Under the pieces are notes generated by a model that saw only the letters and a list, made by a program, of their open reading frames with translations, was not told the origin of the DNA and did no database searches. The position numbers and the translations under genes are program-made. A stretch of 64,000 nucleotides of DNA from Strix aluco (Eukaryota > Chordata > Aves > Strigiformes > Strigidae): positions 24,798,264-24,862,263 of the forward strand of contig NC_133931.1 of assembly GCF_031877795.1 (NCBI RefSeq). Reading direction: 5' to 3'. Position 1 is the first letter of the stretch. The number at the start of each line of letters is the position of its first letter. Shown one piece after another: positions 1 through 13,800 of the stretch.

Positions 1-3000
1 TTCCAGCCTACCGTATGATCATCCATGTAAAAGACAAAGGACCAGGTCCTTGATCCTCCTCTGTCTGAAGGAACATAAACTTTGCACTAGTGCAGAGCTC
101 CTGCTGGCAATAATCCAGATTTCTGCTGGCCTTTGATGCAGAGAAGAACTTGAGACTTGTGAAGCTGGTGGGAAAATGAGCAAGAGGAAACTGTTGCTGG
201 CTTTTGAGGGCATCTCCAGAGTGCGCTTATGTACGTTGGGCTACATGTTCCTTGGATACCATGCCTACCAACGTCAGAATTAAGGATTTAGGAACCCAGG
301 TTTCCCATTTTCCAGGACACTGCCTGTGTTCTGGGTTTCAGGACTCTTTCTCTCTCTCTCTTGCCTCCAGAATTTGTCCTTGTGATTGCATAGGGCCTCA
401 AATGCAACAGAAGAAGACCTATAGCAGGCTTATTCCTAGTCTAATGTATGGGGCCCCTTTCCTGGACATTTGGAGGAGCACATTTAAACCATTGTAGTCT
501 GATGAGGGCCTGGAGTCCAGATGCCCGTACAGTGAAATGCTTGTATTTTTGACTTATTGTTAAAATAAGCAGGGCTCACCCAGGAGAGGCACCAACACTC
601 AGTGCTGAGGTTAGCTGCACCCCTGTGCTCACTGCTTCCTACCTAGTGGCTTTATGCAGCTCAGCTTGTGGGTGCTTGGAAATGACATCAGGAGGCAACT
701 GGGCTCCCTGCTCATAGTTCAAGAGGGGATGACATCTCAGTGCATCCCAAATGGCTCTTCATCCCAAATTGCTCTTCAGGTGCACCTCCTCCTCTTTGAC
801 TCAGTAGAGAATCCAGACATCCAGCACAGGCATCTGAGCTGCATTGCCATGACCAGTCTCCAGCTTTTTAGGAGCTGTAAGGTTGTGCTGTGCCTGTTAG
901 AAGTGAGCAGGATTCTGCCCTCAAGAGGAAGAAACACCCACTAATAAAAGGCACTGCAGCCTCTTCAGACACTCTTAACTGTGTGGTCATTTACTCTGGC
1001 TGTCCACATACACCCTGTGAAATCAAAATGATTTTGAATAGACCAGGTAAAATTGAGGTAATGAAAGAAAAAGAGAGTAGTGGAAATGGCTGCATGTAGT
1101 CACTAACCTCAACTGAAACATCTTGTAAAAGAGGCTTTTGGATCAATATTTTTATTTTAATCATCAGTTTGAAGGCACTGTACATATATTTATTCTGTCT
1201 GTTCTTAATCCCAGTCACCTACTCACTGTATCCAAGGGGAAGCTGCTGTCATTGTCATTTGTAGCAGATGCAGCAGTCACAGGCCTCAATTTGCTTATGA
1301 CTGCAGCAGTACTGGTTTGGAGCCAGAGCTTAGCAAACTGCAATAAACTTGACATTGAAGTTCTGGTCTGACACACTTGTGCTCTTCATCTCCAGTATCT
1401 CTCTAGTGGTGCTCTGCTGTGCCAAGTCCTAGTTGGCTCAAGCTGGTTCTTTCTCATTTAAGGCTTCATTGGGTTTTTTGAGCTGTGTCGGCTTCAATTA
1501 ATCAGGATGAAACTAGATATGTAGCACATTAAATGAGAAGCTAAAAGGGGTGTGTGAATTTTTTTCCAGCCATACTGTACTTTCCGTGGCATTCATGGCT
1601 AGAAGGGCTGTACTTGGACCACTGCAGTGGTTTTACAGCCTATTGTCCTAGACAGATTTTTGAGTTTTCTGCTTGGGTTTGAAGAAACCAGCTGGGTTTT
1701 TTTCCTCTTATACCTTGCAGTGAGATCCTAGCTTCCTGACACGTTGTGGAGAAGACGCTGCCGGGGCTGGGCAGATCTCCTGCCATGAGGTGCTTATGTG
1801 CATGGCAAGCTCTGCAGCTGGAGCTACCTCAAACCCATCTCACAAGCATTTCCTCACTTTCCCCTCTCCTCTTGCAGAGGAGGCTGGTGGCGGGTGCTGT
1901 GGGGACTGGGAATAGCAGCCAGCAAGGCCAGTCCCTGAGCCAGGACCTTTGTGGAGTGATGGAGACCTCAAATTCTCCAGCTCATCACCTGCCCCAGCCC
2001 CAGAGTTAATCACTGGCTCAGAGCTCTGACAGCAGGGGCCAGAAAGCTGCCTATCAGCAGCCTGCAATCCTCAGGCAGTTTTGCTCCACCCTCCTAGCCT
2101 CATTTATCCATCAGCCTGGTCTCCTTACTGCCAGCTAAGGATTACCGCCTCGCTCTCTCCTCCAAGCTGCTTGTACAAGCTTGGTGATGCTGCTGCCAGT
2201 CACTGTGCAGCTTCCTAGGTCGCAACCCATGTGGCAGTGGCTTTTTCTCTCCAGCAAAGACAGAAGGCCAATAAGAAATAAAGAGTTTTCTGCACCTTTG
2301 AGCCCATCTTATTTACTCTAGAGGATAAGGCTAAAGGGGAAGACACAGCCCTGAATATGCTACACTGGGGCAGGGATCTAGTTTCTTCCTCCCTCCCTGT
2401 GACATGGGCCCATGCTATGTGGGTGGTGTTGATGGATTGGGGCAGAAAGGGTACCTACTCTAGCACTCCCATTTACCCCCCAACAAAAGTCCAAGCCTGC
2501 TGTCTGTAGGTTTCTTTATTAATTTTTTTCTATTTGAATTAACCTTTTTAAGCCCTGGATGCCTGTCATGAGACCATCACGTTATCCTGCCCTTCCCAGA
2601 GACCACTTGTCTGCTGATCCCAGTGTAGGGACACAGACAGATTTTGGCCTGAGCTGCTGACATCGGTGTCAAAGTTCCCCTCAGTTTCTATAGGGCACAC
2701 ATAGGATTTCAGTCCTTGTTGTCATAAGGCTTATGAAGAATCACACACATCTGTGACATTGTGAAGGCAGTAAATAAAACTGAGCAACACTCACTGCTTG
2801 TTTGGGCTGTTGACATGTCAGAATCATGGTCTGTGTATCTGGAGAAAGTGAGCAGGAAGCTCAGGTGAAACCCTCTGGGAAGTCAAAATGATTTATAGGG
2901 CTTTCCCATCTCCTGCCCAGAGATTATTAGTCTTTTAATAGCAGCAGTGTTACATTGTGCAGCTCACACATTTCTAATTTTCCCTAGTCCAGCTTCTAGT

Positions 3001-5712
3001 TCATAAACTCCCTCAGGCCCTAAGGAAATAATAAAAAGAAAGATGAGACTAAATGGGTTTAGCTGAATATCCAGCACAGGAGGAAGCCCAGCGTTTTCCC
3101 CAGCTCCCAGATGTACTTCTCAGAGAGCCAGCCAAACCACACACACTGGTGTCTTCCAGTACCTCCATCTGCTGCATGGCAAGTCTTGGCAGACTTCTCC
3201 CCCCCCCCCCCCCCCCCCCCATGTTTCTTTTTCTAGAATAGAAGGGAAAAGCTATAACCTACAGCTTTTTCTAAGTGCTCAGGGAAATCCTTTATCTGCT
3301 TAATCAAACAGGCATTTTGGAGCCTCTGGTAACACACTGGGAACCACACTAAATCCTGAAATTAAGGCTGAGCAGCCATCCACAGAAGAACTGATGCTGC
3401 ACTGGCATTTTCAAGCAATTTGCACTAGACTGGCTCTGGCTCTGCATGTGACAGGAATTTCTCCCACTGCTGGAACAGAAAAATGAAAATTCTCCATAAA
3501 CCAGGCCTGAGCACAGCCAGAAATAAATAGGAATACAAATATTGGGGAAATCCTGGTTTCTTGAAAGTCAAGGGAAATCTGTCATTAACTTCAGGTTAGA
3601 CATAATTCCACTACTGTGACTCAGCTGAAATGTTTATATCCTGCTCATATTTTCAGCTCTTTTATGAAGGAGCCTATCTGAGGAGGGAGGGAAAGGGAGT
3701 GACAGTTTTACATGCAAACTCTGTGTCTGCATTTTTTTTTGTTTGCTATTGATAGGAACATCAAAAGTAGTAATGAGAATAACGGCTACTAGTATTTGCA
3801 TCATTATTATTTGTCAATACAAGTACATATAGATAACAACTTTGGGACCTTCATTAACATAAAAACTGATGTATCTTTCTCTATTTCATACACATGGTTT
3901 CATATCAAAGAATTTCAGCACATGCAGCTGACCTGGGAAACATTTCTTCAAAAAAGACAAAAGTAGGACAAGAGACGAGCATGTGGAAGTTTGTCTGATG
4001 ATTTATGTCATAAGAAAACATTTCCTCAGATTTGAACAAATATAGTCATACTTAAAGAAAAAAAAAATCTCCTACCAGCTATTTCCAGTAACTATAAAAG
4101 CCAGTAGCTTGATTCAGCTGCCTTTACTCAGTAAGGCATTAAACTGGAGGGAGGCAAAGAATAAAAGGAGACATTAATTCAAATGTTCATTCGTAATTTA
4201 ACTGCCTGTGAAATGTTCCCTTTACCGAATGGAAATGAGGTTGCTGGGCCCACAAGCCATCTTTTTACAGTTTTGCAGGGTTCACTTCAGAAGCCTCGAT
4301 GAAAAAAATATAGAAAATACAATTTTCAAGTGTAGATGGAAATCCCCAATGTACTTGATCTGACAGCTATTGCATTACAAAACAGAATTACTATTTTAAA
4401 GCCTTGGGCAGTGGCAGGCCTGTGATGTAGGCTATATAAAACCACACTGACAGACAGTCATTACCAAGGTTAATCTCTGAGAATTAGGACAAGGCAGTCA
4501 GTTTTAATATGTCAGAATCAGCCAGGAGCCCATCTGTATCTACTGTGGTCCTTACTTACTTGTTAAATCCAGTTATATAAAAAGATTTTAAGTTGAAAGT
4601 TGTAGGTAGTTTTTCAATGAAGACACAATAAAGTAGCAATTGGCCCTTATTATTAATTAAATGTAGGCCCTCAAGGCATATCTGCACTAAAGACCTTGTG
4701 GAAAGAAGCATCCTTTAACTGATACCCAGCAGCTTTGACACACCATAGGTGCAATTATGGGGATATTCCTTTTCCTACTGATATTTTTATTGGCTTCAGT
4801 AGGAATGAGGAAATGACTTCGAGCCTTTTGCTGTGGATGGGTGTGATTCTGAGCAGCAAGACACCAGTGTAACTAGTAGGAGACATTGTTTCAGATTACA
4901 GTGAGAACCGTTGAACGTAACAATCTTGTGAGCAGAAATGAAAATAAACAAGACATTTTTGTCAAAATCACTCTGAGGGAAAACTTTTCTAGATACAAAT
5001 TAAACGCTTAAAGCAAATCAACAAACCCAACACCATGAAAGAGTTTGAAACAGTCACAGAAGAAAGAAACATTTGCAAAGGACAGGAGGTTTTTGCAGGA
5101 GACAAATGGCCTGGCTCACCCTTCCCTGAAACTGTATTGAAGATTTTCTATCATGCCCTTCAGTGAGAGAAGGAAGCAGCCCTATGTTATTGCTAATATG
5201 CATATGATTATACAGTTAATATTTATACTTGCATCTATTGCAACAGGTTTGTGCAAATCATGTCATGTGCACATGGGGGGTACGTAAATATGTACAACAT
5301 GAATGAACTCATTCAGCCAGTTACATGAACAGCCGTATGGACTCTTATGCATGTGCAGGCACTACGGGACACAGTGATGGGAGGTGCAGAGACTCGTATC
5401 TCCCTGTGTCTTGCAAAATCCGCCTCAGGCTTACAGCATAATGCTCAGGGATAACATCTCCATGTCAAGCGTTGGCTCGGCCCCTGTCAAGCCAGGACAC
5501 AGAAGAGCAGATGGATTACTAATTGGTAGGAGATAAGGTTACTACTAGGTAACCAGTTTGAACTGTGCCATGAATATACCTTTCACAATAAAAATGCATC
5601 TGTAAGATACTAAGGTGAAGCAATAATTAAAGGACAGTAATTATTGAAATGATAGGACAGTTACACAAATGCTGAAGAAATGAGTGCTAGTATTTAGGCA
5701 GTTTGCACTTAC
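1..5712 (-). other. LAPTM4B: LAPTM4B intron 2 (part)
   Basis: This sequence follows the exon 2 donor (GTAAGT, minus strand, starting at 5712) and runs off the left edge. I looked on the minus strand for the next LAPTM4B exon, which should encode the second membrane segment, and did not find it. The open frames here are short, overlap on both strands and resemble no protein I know. The only notable structure is the poly-C run at 3199-3220. The rest is AT-rich intronic sequence with no recognised repeat. Confidence 0.75.
3199..3220. repeat. poly-C homopolymer (22 C)
   Basis: An uninterrupted run of 22 cytosines (poly-G on the minus strand, the sense strand of LAPTM4B). It is a simple repeat inside intron 2. 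It could form a G-rich structure in the intron transcript, and its length may not be exact in the assembly. Confidence 0.95.
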
Positions 5713-5824
5713 TGGCATCATCCATAAATTCAAATTCACCTCCTAATTCAGCACTGGTTAGGTGGTACTGGTCAGGATCGGTCAGGGCGCTCAGCAGAAT
5801 CAGCAATACCACTGAATTGATAAT
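5713..5824 (-). CDS. LAPTM4B: LAPTM4B exon 2, lysosomal transmembrane protein
   Basis: LAPTM4B is a multi-pass protein of late endosomes and lysosomes, implicated in lipid and amino-acid handling and receptor trafficking (family knowledge). This 112-base exon reads IINSVVLLILLSALTDPD followed by QYHLTSAELGGEFEFMDDA. That is residues 33-69 here: the end of the first membrane helix and the start of the first luminal loop. It matches human LAPTM4B closely. The acceptor is a pyrimidine-rich tract ending CTGTAG (5830-5825) and the donor is GTAAGT (5712-5707). The exon enters in phase 0, fitting exon 1, and leaves after one base of the next codon, as expected where human continues with Asn-Met-Cys. 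The human Asn-Phe-Ser site in the loop is replaced by His-Leu-Thr. Confidence 0.93.
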
Positions 5825-6369
5825 CTACAGAGAAGAAAAAGGGTCAGGCTGTGAAAGTAATCCATGAAAAACCTCTGAGCAGCATATACCCACCCCAGTC
5901 CATGCCAACTATAGCAGAGGCTGTTTTCCAACTGTTCAACTGTAGTATTTAACTAACACTGCAATTAGTTTATCTGGGTTTGTGTAAACAGGACGTAATT
6001 CTTCTCCAGGTGGCATCAGGAAAATGAAACAAAACCTGGATTACCCCTTTTTGTTCTGACTCTCTCCCACACCATCAGAGAAGTTATAAGACATAACAGG
6101 CTAGAGAATTTCTTGGGTAAGATAAATTCTTTTTGATATGCAAATTCCATCAAGTTTAGCTGATACCAGATCTGTTAGCAATGATCTTTGAAAAATGGTT
6201 GAGAATAGACTGAGTTCACAAGATGGGGAAAGAACAAGCACAGTTTATACCTTTTCAAAGCAGGGAGGCCATGTAAAGAATTTCTAGCTAGATTGTGAGA
6301 TTTAAGGATAAAATAAACCCAAGAACAGACAATCAAGCAGTCTCCCCATTAGCACTTCAAATTTGTATG

Positions 6370-7240
6370 GTCATAACCAACAATCAACATGGGCTTGTCA
6401 AGGACAAACCATAATTATTTAATCTTATTTTTTCTTCTCTGACAGGCTAAGAAACCTTGTGGACAGGGAAAAAGCAGTAGATATCATCTCTTTGCATCTC
6501 AGCAAGCCTTTTGATATTATGAGATTCTCATAAATGAGCTAGGAAAACCCAGTTTGGTTGAAAGTGCAGGAAGGTGAGTGCACAGCTAGCTGGATAGATG
6601 TAATGAAAAAATAGTTGTCAAAGCTTCACAGCCAGCATGGAAGATATATTGATTACGGTTTTCCGGTATCATTGAAAGACTTGGTATTATAGTCACTTGT
6701 GACCTGTACCTTTCTCCAAGTTGCAGACAATACCAAGCTGTAAGTACTTCAGGAGATAAGATTAAAAATATTTGGACAAACTATGGCAGAATTCAGACAA
6801 CAGAGCACAATTCAGTACCAACAAGCATAGAGCATCACATTTGTGACACACTGCAGAAGAACAAGAGGAGGAATAACTCAGTAGGTAACAGTTCCTCAGA
6901 AAGGAATCTGAGTATGACAGTGAATAAACAGAACATGACTCAGAAAGGCGAGGAAAAGAAGGAGGTAATAGACTTTTCTCCAGATCCGCTGGGAGATGAG
7001 TAAAGTAAGAGATCTAAATTACAGCGAAAGGAAATTTAGGTTAGGCAACTTGCTGAACAATATGAACAATCAGACAGCAGAAGAGATTGTCTGGAGGGAG
7101 TTAGAGACCTTCACTACTGCATTTTTTCATAGAACAGTTATACAGCTTTGTGTTGGGAAAGCGGTAGCCATAGATGGTCTTGACTTGGCTTTGAAGACAG
7201 CTCAGATGACTGTCAAGATTCAGAGTTACATTCTATAAAT
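6370..7240 (+). mobile_element. Old CR1 LINE fragment (reverse transcriptase part)
   Basis: The plus strand carries a decayed CR1-like reverse transcriptase segment. Around 6450-6540, translation gives a stretch close to the conserved CR1 core in which a Val-Asp-x-x-Lys-Ala-Val-Asp-Ile motif is followed by Leu-Ser-Lys-x-Phe-Asp. Compare the younger CR1 at 49740-51242, which has [13 protein letters not shown] at the same place. Many stops and small gaps show it is long dead. The match is clear for 6370-6600 and becomes weak toward 7240, so the right end is uncertain. The 80-codon open frame at 6996-7238 is probably chance. Confidence 0.6.
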
Positions 7241-10200
7241 TCTACTAATTTTTAACATTATGTTTAACTTTATATTGTAATCCAGTTCTTGCTTTATACT
7301 CCTTTGTGGAAAGCTGGAGGACATATGCCGGTAATAAATATGTTACTTAAGAAGAGTACTCAAAATAACCAAGCAATCAGAAACTATAAATGTATATAGT
7401 GTTGTTATTTTAAAGGCATACAAGTTTACTCTTTTGTACAGATATAGTCAGGAAGATTCATAAAATACTGACCTAGGCACTCTACTTTCTCCATATGGAT
7501 ATGTCCAGATTCAGATTACGTGTTTGTCAGCATTGCCTTTAATTCTCTGTATAAGACACAGATTGTGTTTGCCTGATCTGAAGTCTGCTGCGGTCAGTAG
7601 GAATCTCTTTAATGCTCTTTAGTGCATCACTTTTATGTTCTATCAGGTTGTTCTCTTGTGATCCTCATAATGAGCTCTGAGCACCTTCTAACTACGCTGT
7701 CAGCAGTGCAAGTGAAATACACCATGTGTTTATTTGCTCACTCTCTTTCTCCAAGAAGAAATGTGTGCATAGTTCAGTGTATTGCATTTGTTAGGGTTTT
7801 TATTTTGTTTTGAAAGTGATGCAACTGTTGAATTTTGAAAAATGCTTTAATGTATGAATTTAATATGCCTAAAAACTTATGGATGTAGCATCTTCCAAGG
7901 ACACATAATCAAGGCCAAGAGTATGAAGTGATTCCCTATTGATACATGCAGTTGGTATGAGACTTGAAATCTGTGTTCTAGGAAAACCAAAGGAGATTCT
8001 TCTGCTTCTCAATAAGGCCAAGATTTCCTTCAAAATGTTTTACACTCCTTCAGCAACAATGTAACAACTAATTAACAATGCTTAGAAAGCATTTTCATTT
8101 TGCAAAGTTTCAGTAAGCAGCTAAGGCATATACCTTCCCAATGAGACGTATCATCTTCCTTTTATGGATGGAGAAACAAAAACATGTTCATGAACAGGCA
8201 GCAGCATAGAGTTCAGTGGTAAGAATAAAATGCAAGATTTTGCACTGTCAAGTCAGAACTGACCACTGGGTCCTGCTGCTGGTTACAGCCATAGTGCTAC
8301 CCAGAGTTATAGGAAAGGAGCCCTGGGGGCATTAACAGGCATTACTGGCCCTGCCCAGCCCCACATCAGGCCTCCCCACACCCCTGCCCATGGCCAGGAC
8401 CCCATTTCAGCTCAGCCTGGGGTGATCAGTCCCTGCTCCAGTGGCACTACAGGAGTGCTGGTCTCCAGCCATGCTTCCTGGATGTACTCCTTGAATGCAT
8501 GTTGTAGATTGTCTCCAGTTATGTCCCTGGTTTCATCCCCTTTGCTCCTGGTTGGGCCCCCTGCATGGCCCCTGGCCCTGGTTCATCCCCTACCATGTTG
8601 GGGGCTGTTGATGGATTCCATTATCAGCCCCCAGTTCTGCACCTGGTCTCAGCCCCTGCAGGATGGTGCCCAGAGTGCCCTAACGAGAGACTGGACAAAG
8701 ATCCCACAGAAAGCCCTAGAAATTCCCAACTGTCCTCTTATCCTGATACAGAAATAAAACAATAATTTAAAAAATCCCCAAATCTTGCTTCTCTGGCAAC
8801 TAGATGGAATACATCCACCTTCTCATCAATGTAGAGGAGGAAAATAACTGCTTTGTAGGCAGTATGTATAATGTAAAGGGGAAAACAGGAAATATTATGG
8901 AGGAGATAGCTTGTCCAAATATTGGAGCATTGCTTGGATTTCCTTTTCTGGGTTTACAAAACACAATTTCAGATTTGAGTAGAAGATATTTTAAACAGCA
9001 ACAACTGTGTGAGAGGAGGTGCATGCAGGCATGAGGGAAAAAGGCAGCACGTGCTGAGGCTGGGACCAGCACCACCAGCCACTGCTGCTGCTTCCATCTG
9101 TACTGTGATAAAAACCCAGCAGCTTATGTACAGTGTGAAGCAGCTCTTCTAGAGGGAATGGGCAGTGTTTAGGATGTGAGGACGCAACCTCATTTCTTCC
9201 ACAGACAGCATTCAGCATTTATAAACTATATAATCCACTAAAAATTCAGAACTCTGCCACCAATGAGTGAGTTGCCTTCTTTTCCATGTCATTTGTTCCA
9301 AAGATCAGCAGTGAACTGTGGTGACCCGTGGAGATAAAATGCAGGGTAGGAGAGGTGTCAGGAACTACTGCATCAACAGGTGACGAGAAAATGAGTACCA
9401 CTATAATGTCAGACCCTCCACAGAAGTGCAGGTGCATGGTATCTATCCCAGTTTATCAAAAATAAAATTAGTTCCAGTAGCTTGTAAAAGCATGCTATTA
9501 ACACAGATCTTGTGCTGATTCCTAACTCAAGCAGACAGTGAAATGCTCAAGCCATTAACTTTCATAGATGTCCGTAAATACTAAAAGAATTGTCAGGAGT
9601 TACAATGGCCTAATTCTTCTCAGCCTTCCTCCAGCTCACAGTCAAAAGTTGAAATAAAATTGCTCTGATAAAGGAGTTTAGAAGAGGAAATATTAAGCTT
9701 ACTTCAACTCAATACACTGCATTAAAAATACACGGATGTTTCTATTGAAGTCCACAGGGTCCCCTCTACAAATATTCTACTACAGTTCTCCCAAGACTTC
9801 TTATTGTGGTGAAGAGAGATCCTTTCATTTATAGGAAAAAGTAAGGAAAAAACCTCTATCTTTATTTATATTGATGGTTCAGTTTATAACAATCCATGCA
9901 TGTAACGGTCTGGATGCTGTCTATGCAGTGAAAGATGTACATACACTTTTAATTCTGGGTCTGTTTTCAGCCTCACTGGACTCAAGAGATCCACAGAAGC
10001 ACACTCCTTAAATCTCTGCATTGGTGGAGAACTAACTCACCACCTGTGCTCCCTGTCAGGGGCCCTTTACAGTTCCAGAGAGCTGGTTTAATGACAGTCA
10101 ACACCCCAGTAATATGTAGTTATAAAAACCCGGTACTTTTAGATAAGGGGAGAAAAATAGTTAACTGCATAGACAAACTTTGTTTTTATGATATTGAAAA

Positions 10201-10458
10201 TAATGAAAAAGTAAATTTAATGAAAACACAGTCATTCTGGGCTAACCCCCAACTTTCTATAATCTGTAATAGTGAATTATAATACTGTGATTGATATGGG
10301 CAGTTAGTTACCAAAAACATCACTGTAGTTCACTCTATAGTTCTGTACCTGACAGAGTATGAGCTACCAGATGAAAGAGGAGATGATGTTTCTGAATGAA
10401 AATGGTTCAGCAAATAACAGCAGATTTCTCTGAGGACTTTGAACTCTGAGACATCTCG

Positions 10459-10813
10459 GGGTGTGTCCTGGTTTAGCCAGGATAGGGTTAAGTTTCCCCA
10501 GCAGTGGGGGGGAAGCTCTAGCCGGGTTATTCATATATCATCCTGACGTCACATCCTGGTGCGAGCGCGGGAAGAATCAGTGATCCCGATTGGCGCAGCC
10601 GGTTCTCTCACTGATGTATCGGTATATACTTTTCTCTGTTCATTGTAATCACTGTTATTCTTATTGTTATTGTTTGTTGTGTTGCTGTTGCACTGCTGTA
10701 TTAAACCTTTCCTTATCTCAGTCTCGGGGCTTTGTATTTCACTCCCTTTGTGGGGGAGGGGCAGCGGCAGCGTGGTCTCAGACCCTGGCAGGGGCTAAAC
10801 CACCACAGGGTGT
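10459..10813 (+). mobile_element. Solo LTR of an endogenous retrovirus with 5-bp target duplication
   Basis: The LTR itself is 10464-10808 (345 bases). It begins TGTCCTGGTTTAGCC and ends CTAAACCACCACA, so the ends form an imperfect inverted repeat of TG...CA type. It is flanked by perfect 5-base direct repeats GGGTG (10459-10463 and 10809-10813), which prove a complete insertion. Inside are a perfect TGACGTCA palindrome (10544-10551), a TATATA stretch (10623-10628) and an ATTAAA polyadenylation signal (10700-10705), in the order expected for U3-R-U5. There is no internal retroviral sequence, so recombination between two LTRs has removed the provirus. The 5-base duplication and terminal motif suggest an ERVL-type family. 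It lies antisense to LAPTM4B in intron 1. Confidence 0.9.
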
Positions 10814-13800
10814 TGCTGACCAAGGCTCCTACACCTTGGCCAGGTTTTGAACTGGCACACACAGTTCTAGCATATTTTTAATATCTCACAAAACTGGCAG
10901 GGTTTAGTTTGTTGCCCTCTACAGAGATATTATTGAAACAAATCACCAAGGACATTAATTTTACTAGTAAGGAATCCTAAAAGTTTTTAATAAAACTGAA
11001 GAAAGTCTCAAGCAAAACCCCTATACTCTATCTCCCTTGAAAAAACTCAAGGTAAGTTTATGACTCTAGGTGCTCGTTCTCTATAGAAACTATAGAAACA
11101 AACCCCCAGTCTTAAACTATTTTTTCTCCCTGAAACTAAGCTAACAATATTTTATAGCACTTGGATATTTGCAGTCAATATTACTACTAGAAAAAGTAAA
11201 AATGAATGGGAAATGTATAAGCTAACTTAACATCCTTAATTCTCTCCATCTACCTTTGCCTTTCCACTTGGTATGTTCTCTGCATTTTTCTTGCTTTTTT
11301 ATTTTAGCATAGAAGATATTCATGAAAGCAAGAGCACTTTTGTTCATCAAGAGGACACAAGAACCCTACAGAAGGAAAAAAAATATCAAGTTCAGGGTTT
11401 ATCTCAATAGTCCAGGGTAGATTTGCACTATCCAGGGCACCTTTCCCAAACTTCTCTGTTAGCATTGATGATGAGTTAAGGTTTATGATCTATTGCCCTC
11501 TACCAGCAATTTTTTCTATCTGTTCTCTCTTTCTCCCTGTTATGCAAAGTATTATTTTTGTTCTGAATTCTGATTAAAGAGGAAACGAGACAATTTTAGC
11601 AATAAAGGTTTTACAGCTGTCTGACTGCTGAGGAGTGCAGGCAAACATGAGAAGGAACAAGGTGTCCCTCCTGTGTGCCCAAGTGTCTTTACAGATCTCA
11701 TGCCAATGATTCAGCCACCTTCCCTCTCAGGTTGCAAAGGTCCCAGGAGCTGCATCTGAGCACAGGTCCATCAGTGGCTTGAACTCCTAGGAAATGAGGA
11801 GCCAGAGAACCCTGGCTGTCAGAGGAGATTCCTCTCTTTTTTTCTGCTGTGTAAGCCTTCTGCCTCATGCTAATGGAAATGTTTCAACCCTCCAGTGCTG
11901 GGGGACAAGCTGCAGATGTGTTAGTGATGCAAAAATTAATGAATTGTGCAAGGAAGGAAACGCAGCCATACTTAGTTATCTTTTCATCCAATGAAACATA
12001 ACAGTCTGAAGGGAAACAGAAAGATGGACATGTAAAGTTGGGTGAAACTCACTATCAGACATTATTACTGAAGCCAAAGGTTGGAGGAATATAGAAAAGG
12101 ATGAGATGTTTATTCAGGAAATGAAAGTGCTTAGTTGTATTACAAAGCATCTTAAAAACAAAATATAAGCCTTCCTGCTTCAGGTTATTGCCCAAACTTA
12201 AAATAATAGGAGAATAAAAGAAAATGTTGTCCCTGCACAAGTTATTCTTTCTTACTTCCCTGTGTGGTTTCTCAAAGCATATGTTTCTGGCTGCTACCTG
12301 AAATACAGCACTGGAATAGAGAAAGCATTAGTCAGATCAGAAGTAGCAATTAAGTCTTTGTGTTCTTTAATCTGTAGAAGACAGGGTAGAGTCTGCAATT
12401 CTTGTTGCTCATTTTTCCATTTTACTCATGAGAAGTCAAAGAATGATCCAGGCAGGCTCAGACTAGCATATTACAGACTGCATATTATAGAGAGCATATA
12501 ATAGAAAGCTGTGTAAAATATTTTAATCAGACTTTATATATAATTTCAACTTTTATTATTATAATAACACTAGCATTGAACTTTAAAGGCTATGTTGATT
12601 AAATTGATATAGGAAGTCCAGCATAATTTATGAGCACTCTTCTATACAAATGACTCAACTACTGCCTACTGCCAGCCTTTTAACAGTCCTAAAACCCAAG
12701 CCACAAGAGGTCTGTTATTAATGAAATATGGTAATGAATAAATTTATAAAAAAAATCCTAGGTGGAGAGACTGTGCAGGATGCACACTAGAGGTTTCTGC
12801 CTCTCTGGAGATAGAGTTTAATTTGTTATATACTTAATCTTAGTCCTTTCATGGTTTAAGGAAATAGGATATTTGTATGCAAATTTATCAGTGGATTCTT
12901 TGCTACTTTTCCATTGTATTTAAAGAAAGTTGAACCTGTATCTGAGCAAAGTCCTGAAAATGATTGCTGCAGTCTTCTGCCCAGCCCTGGGGAAATACAA
13001 TCACATACCCGTGTTCAAGTTACAACGTTGCCAGACCTGCTCACAATTTCTACTAAAGCACATCTTGGTTCAGGATGCTGTGGAGAGCTAGCAAAGAATT
13101 GGTATGCAATAAAATCTGATTAGAAAGACTTGGTCAGTTGGGATTTGTTTGGTTTCTGCATTTGTACTTGGCTTCCAAATATGGGGTTTTGAGTCTTGCA
13201 GGTGACTGTGAAAGGTTGAGGGCAGACCTGCTAAAGTATCACTCTTGATGTGAGCTGTGGCAGCTCCCATGGGCCTGAACTGTAGTGTGGACTCATGACA
13301 GAGGATGGGCCAGTCAACGCAGCTCTGTAACTGCGCATCTGGGCTGGATTGCCCAAGGCAGCTGGCCCTGGCCAGCAGCTTGCGTGTCTTAGCCACACCA
13401 GTCCACGATGCTGTCTGTGCTCAGACTCACCTCTAGCCTCTTCGGACACATGTTACTGCACTGGTGAGAGGAGTGTGCCCCAACTTTTGACAGCAAGCTA
13501 CATATACCACTTAATTTAAAAAGGCCCACCAAATCACACCAGACCTTTGATCAATTACTCTTTTGTAGTCACCACAGGCAATATCCACAGAAGCCATGTA
13601 AGGAACCAGGGCTGTCTAGTAAACTGCATCCTTGCATCATTCTGCAACCCAAGGCAGGGATTTAGTTATGCAAGAAAGCAGTGGGCACACCACAAAGGAT
13701 GGTATAGTACAGATAATTACTGAATTAGTAGACAACATGATCACATGTATCCAATCTCTCTGGGCACAGCTGTTTCACAGTTGGGAAATGCACCTCCACA

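Noticed and set aside
8422..8757. 111-codon plus-strand frame
   Set aside because: It lies in a GC-richer patch of intron and is built of Pro, Leu and Ser with no motif. It is possibly an unnamed repeat.
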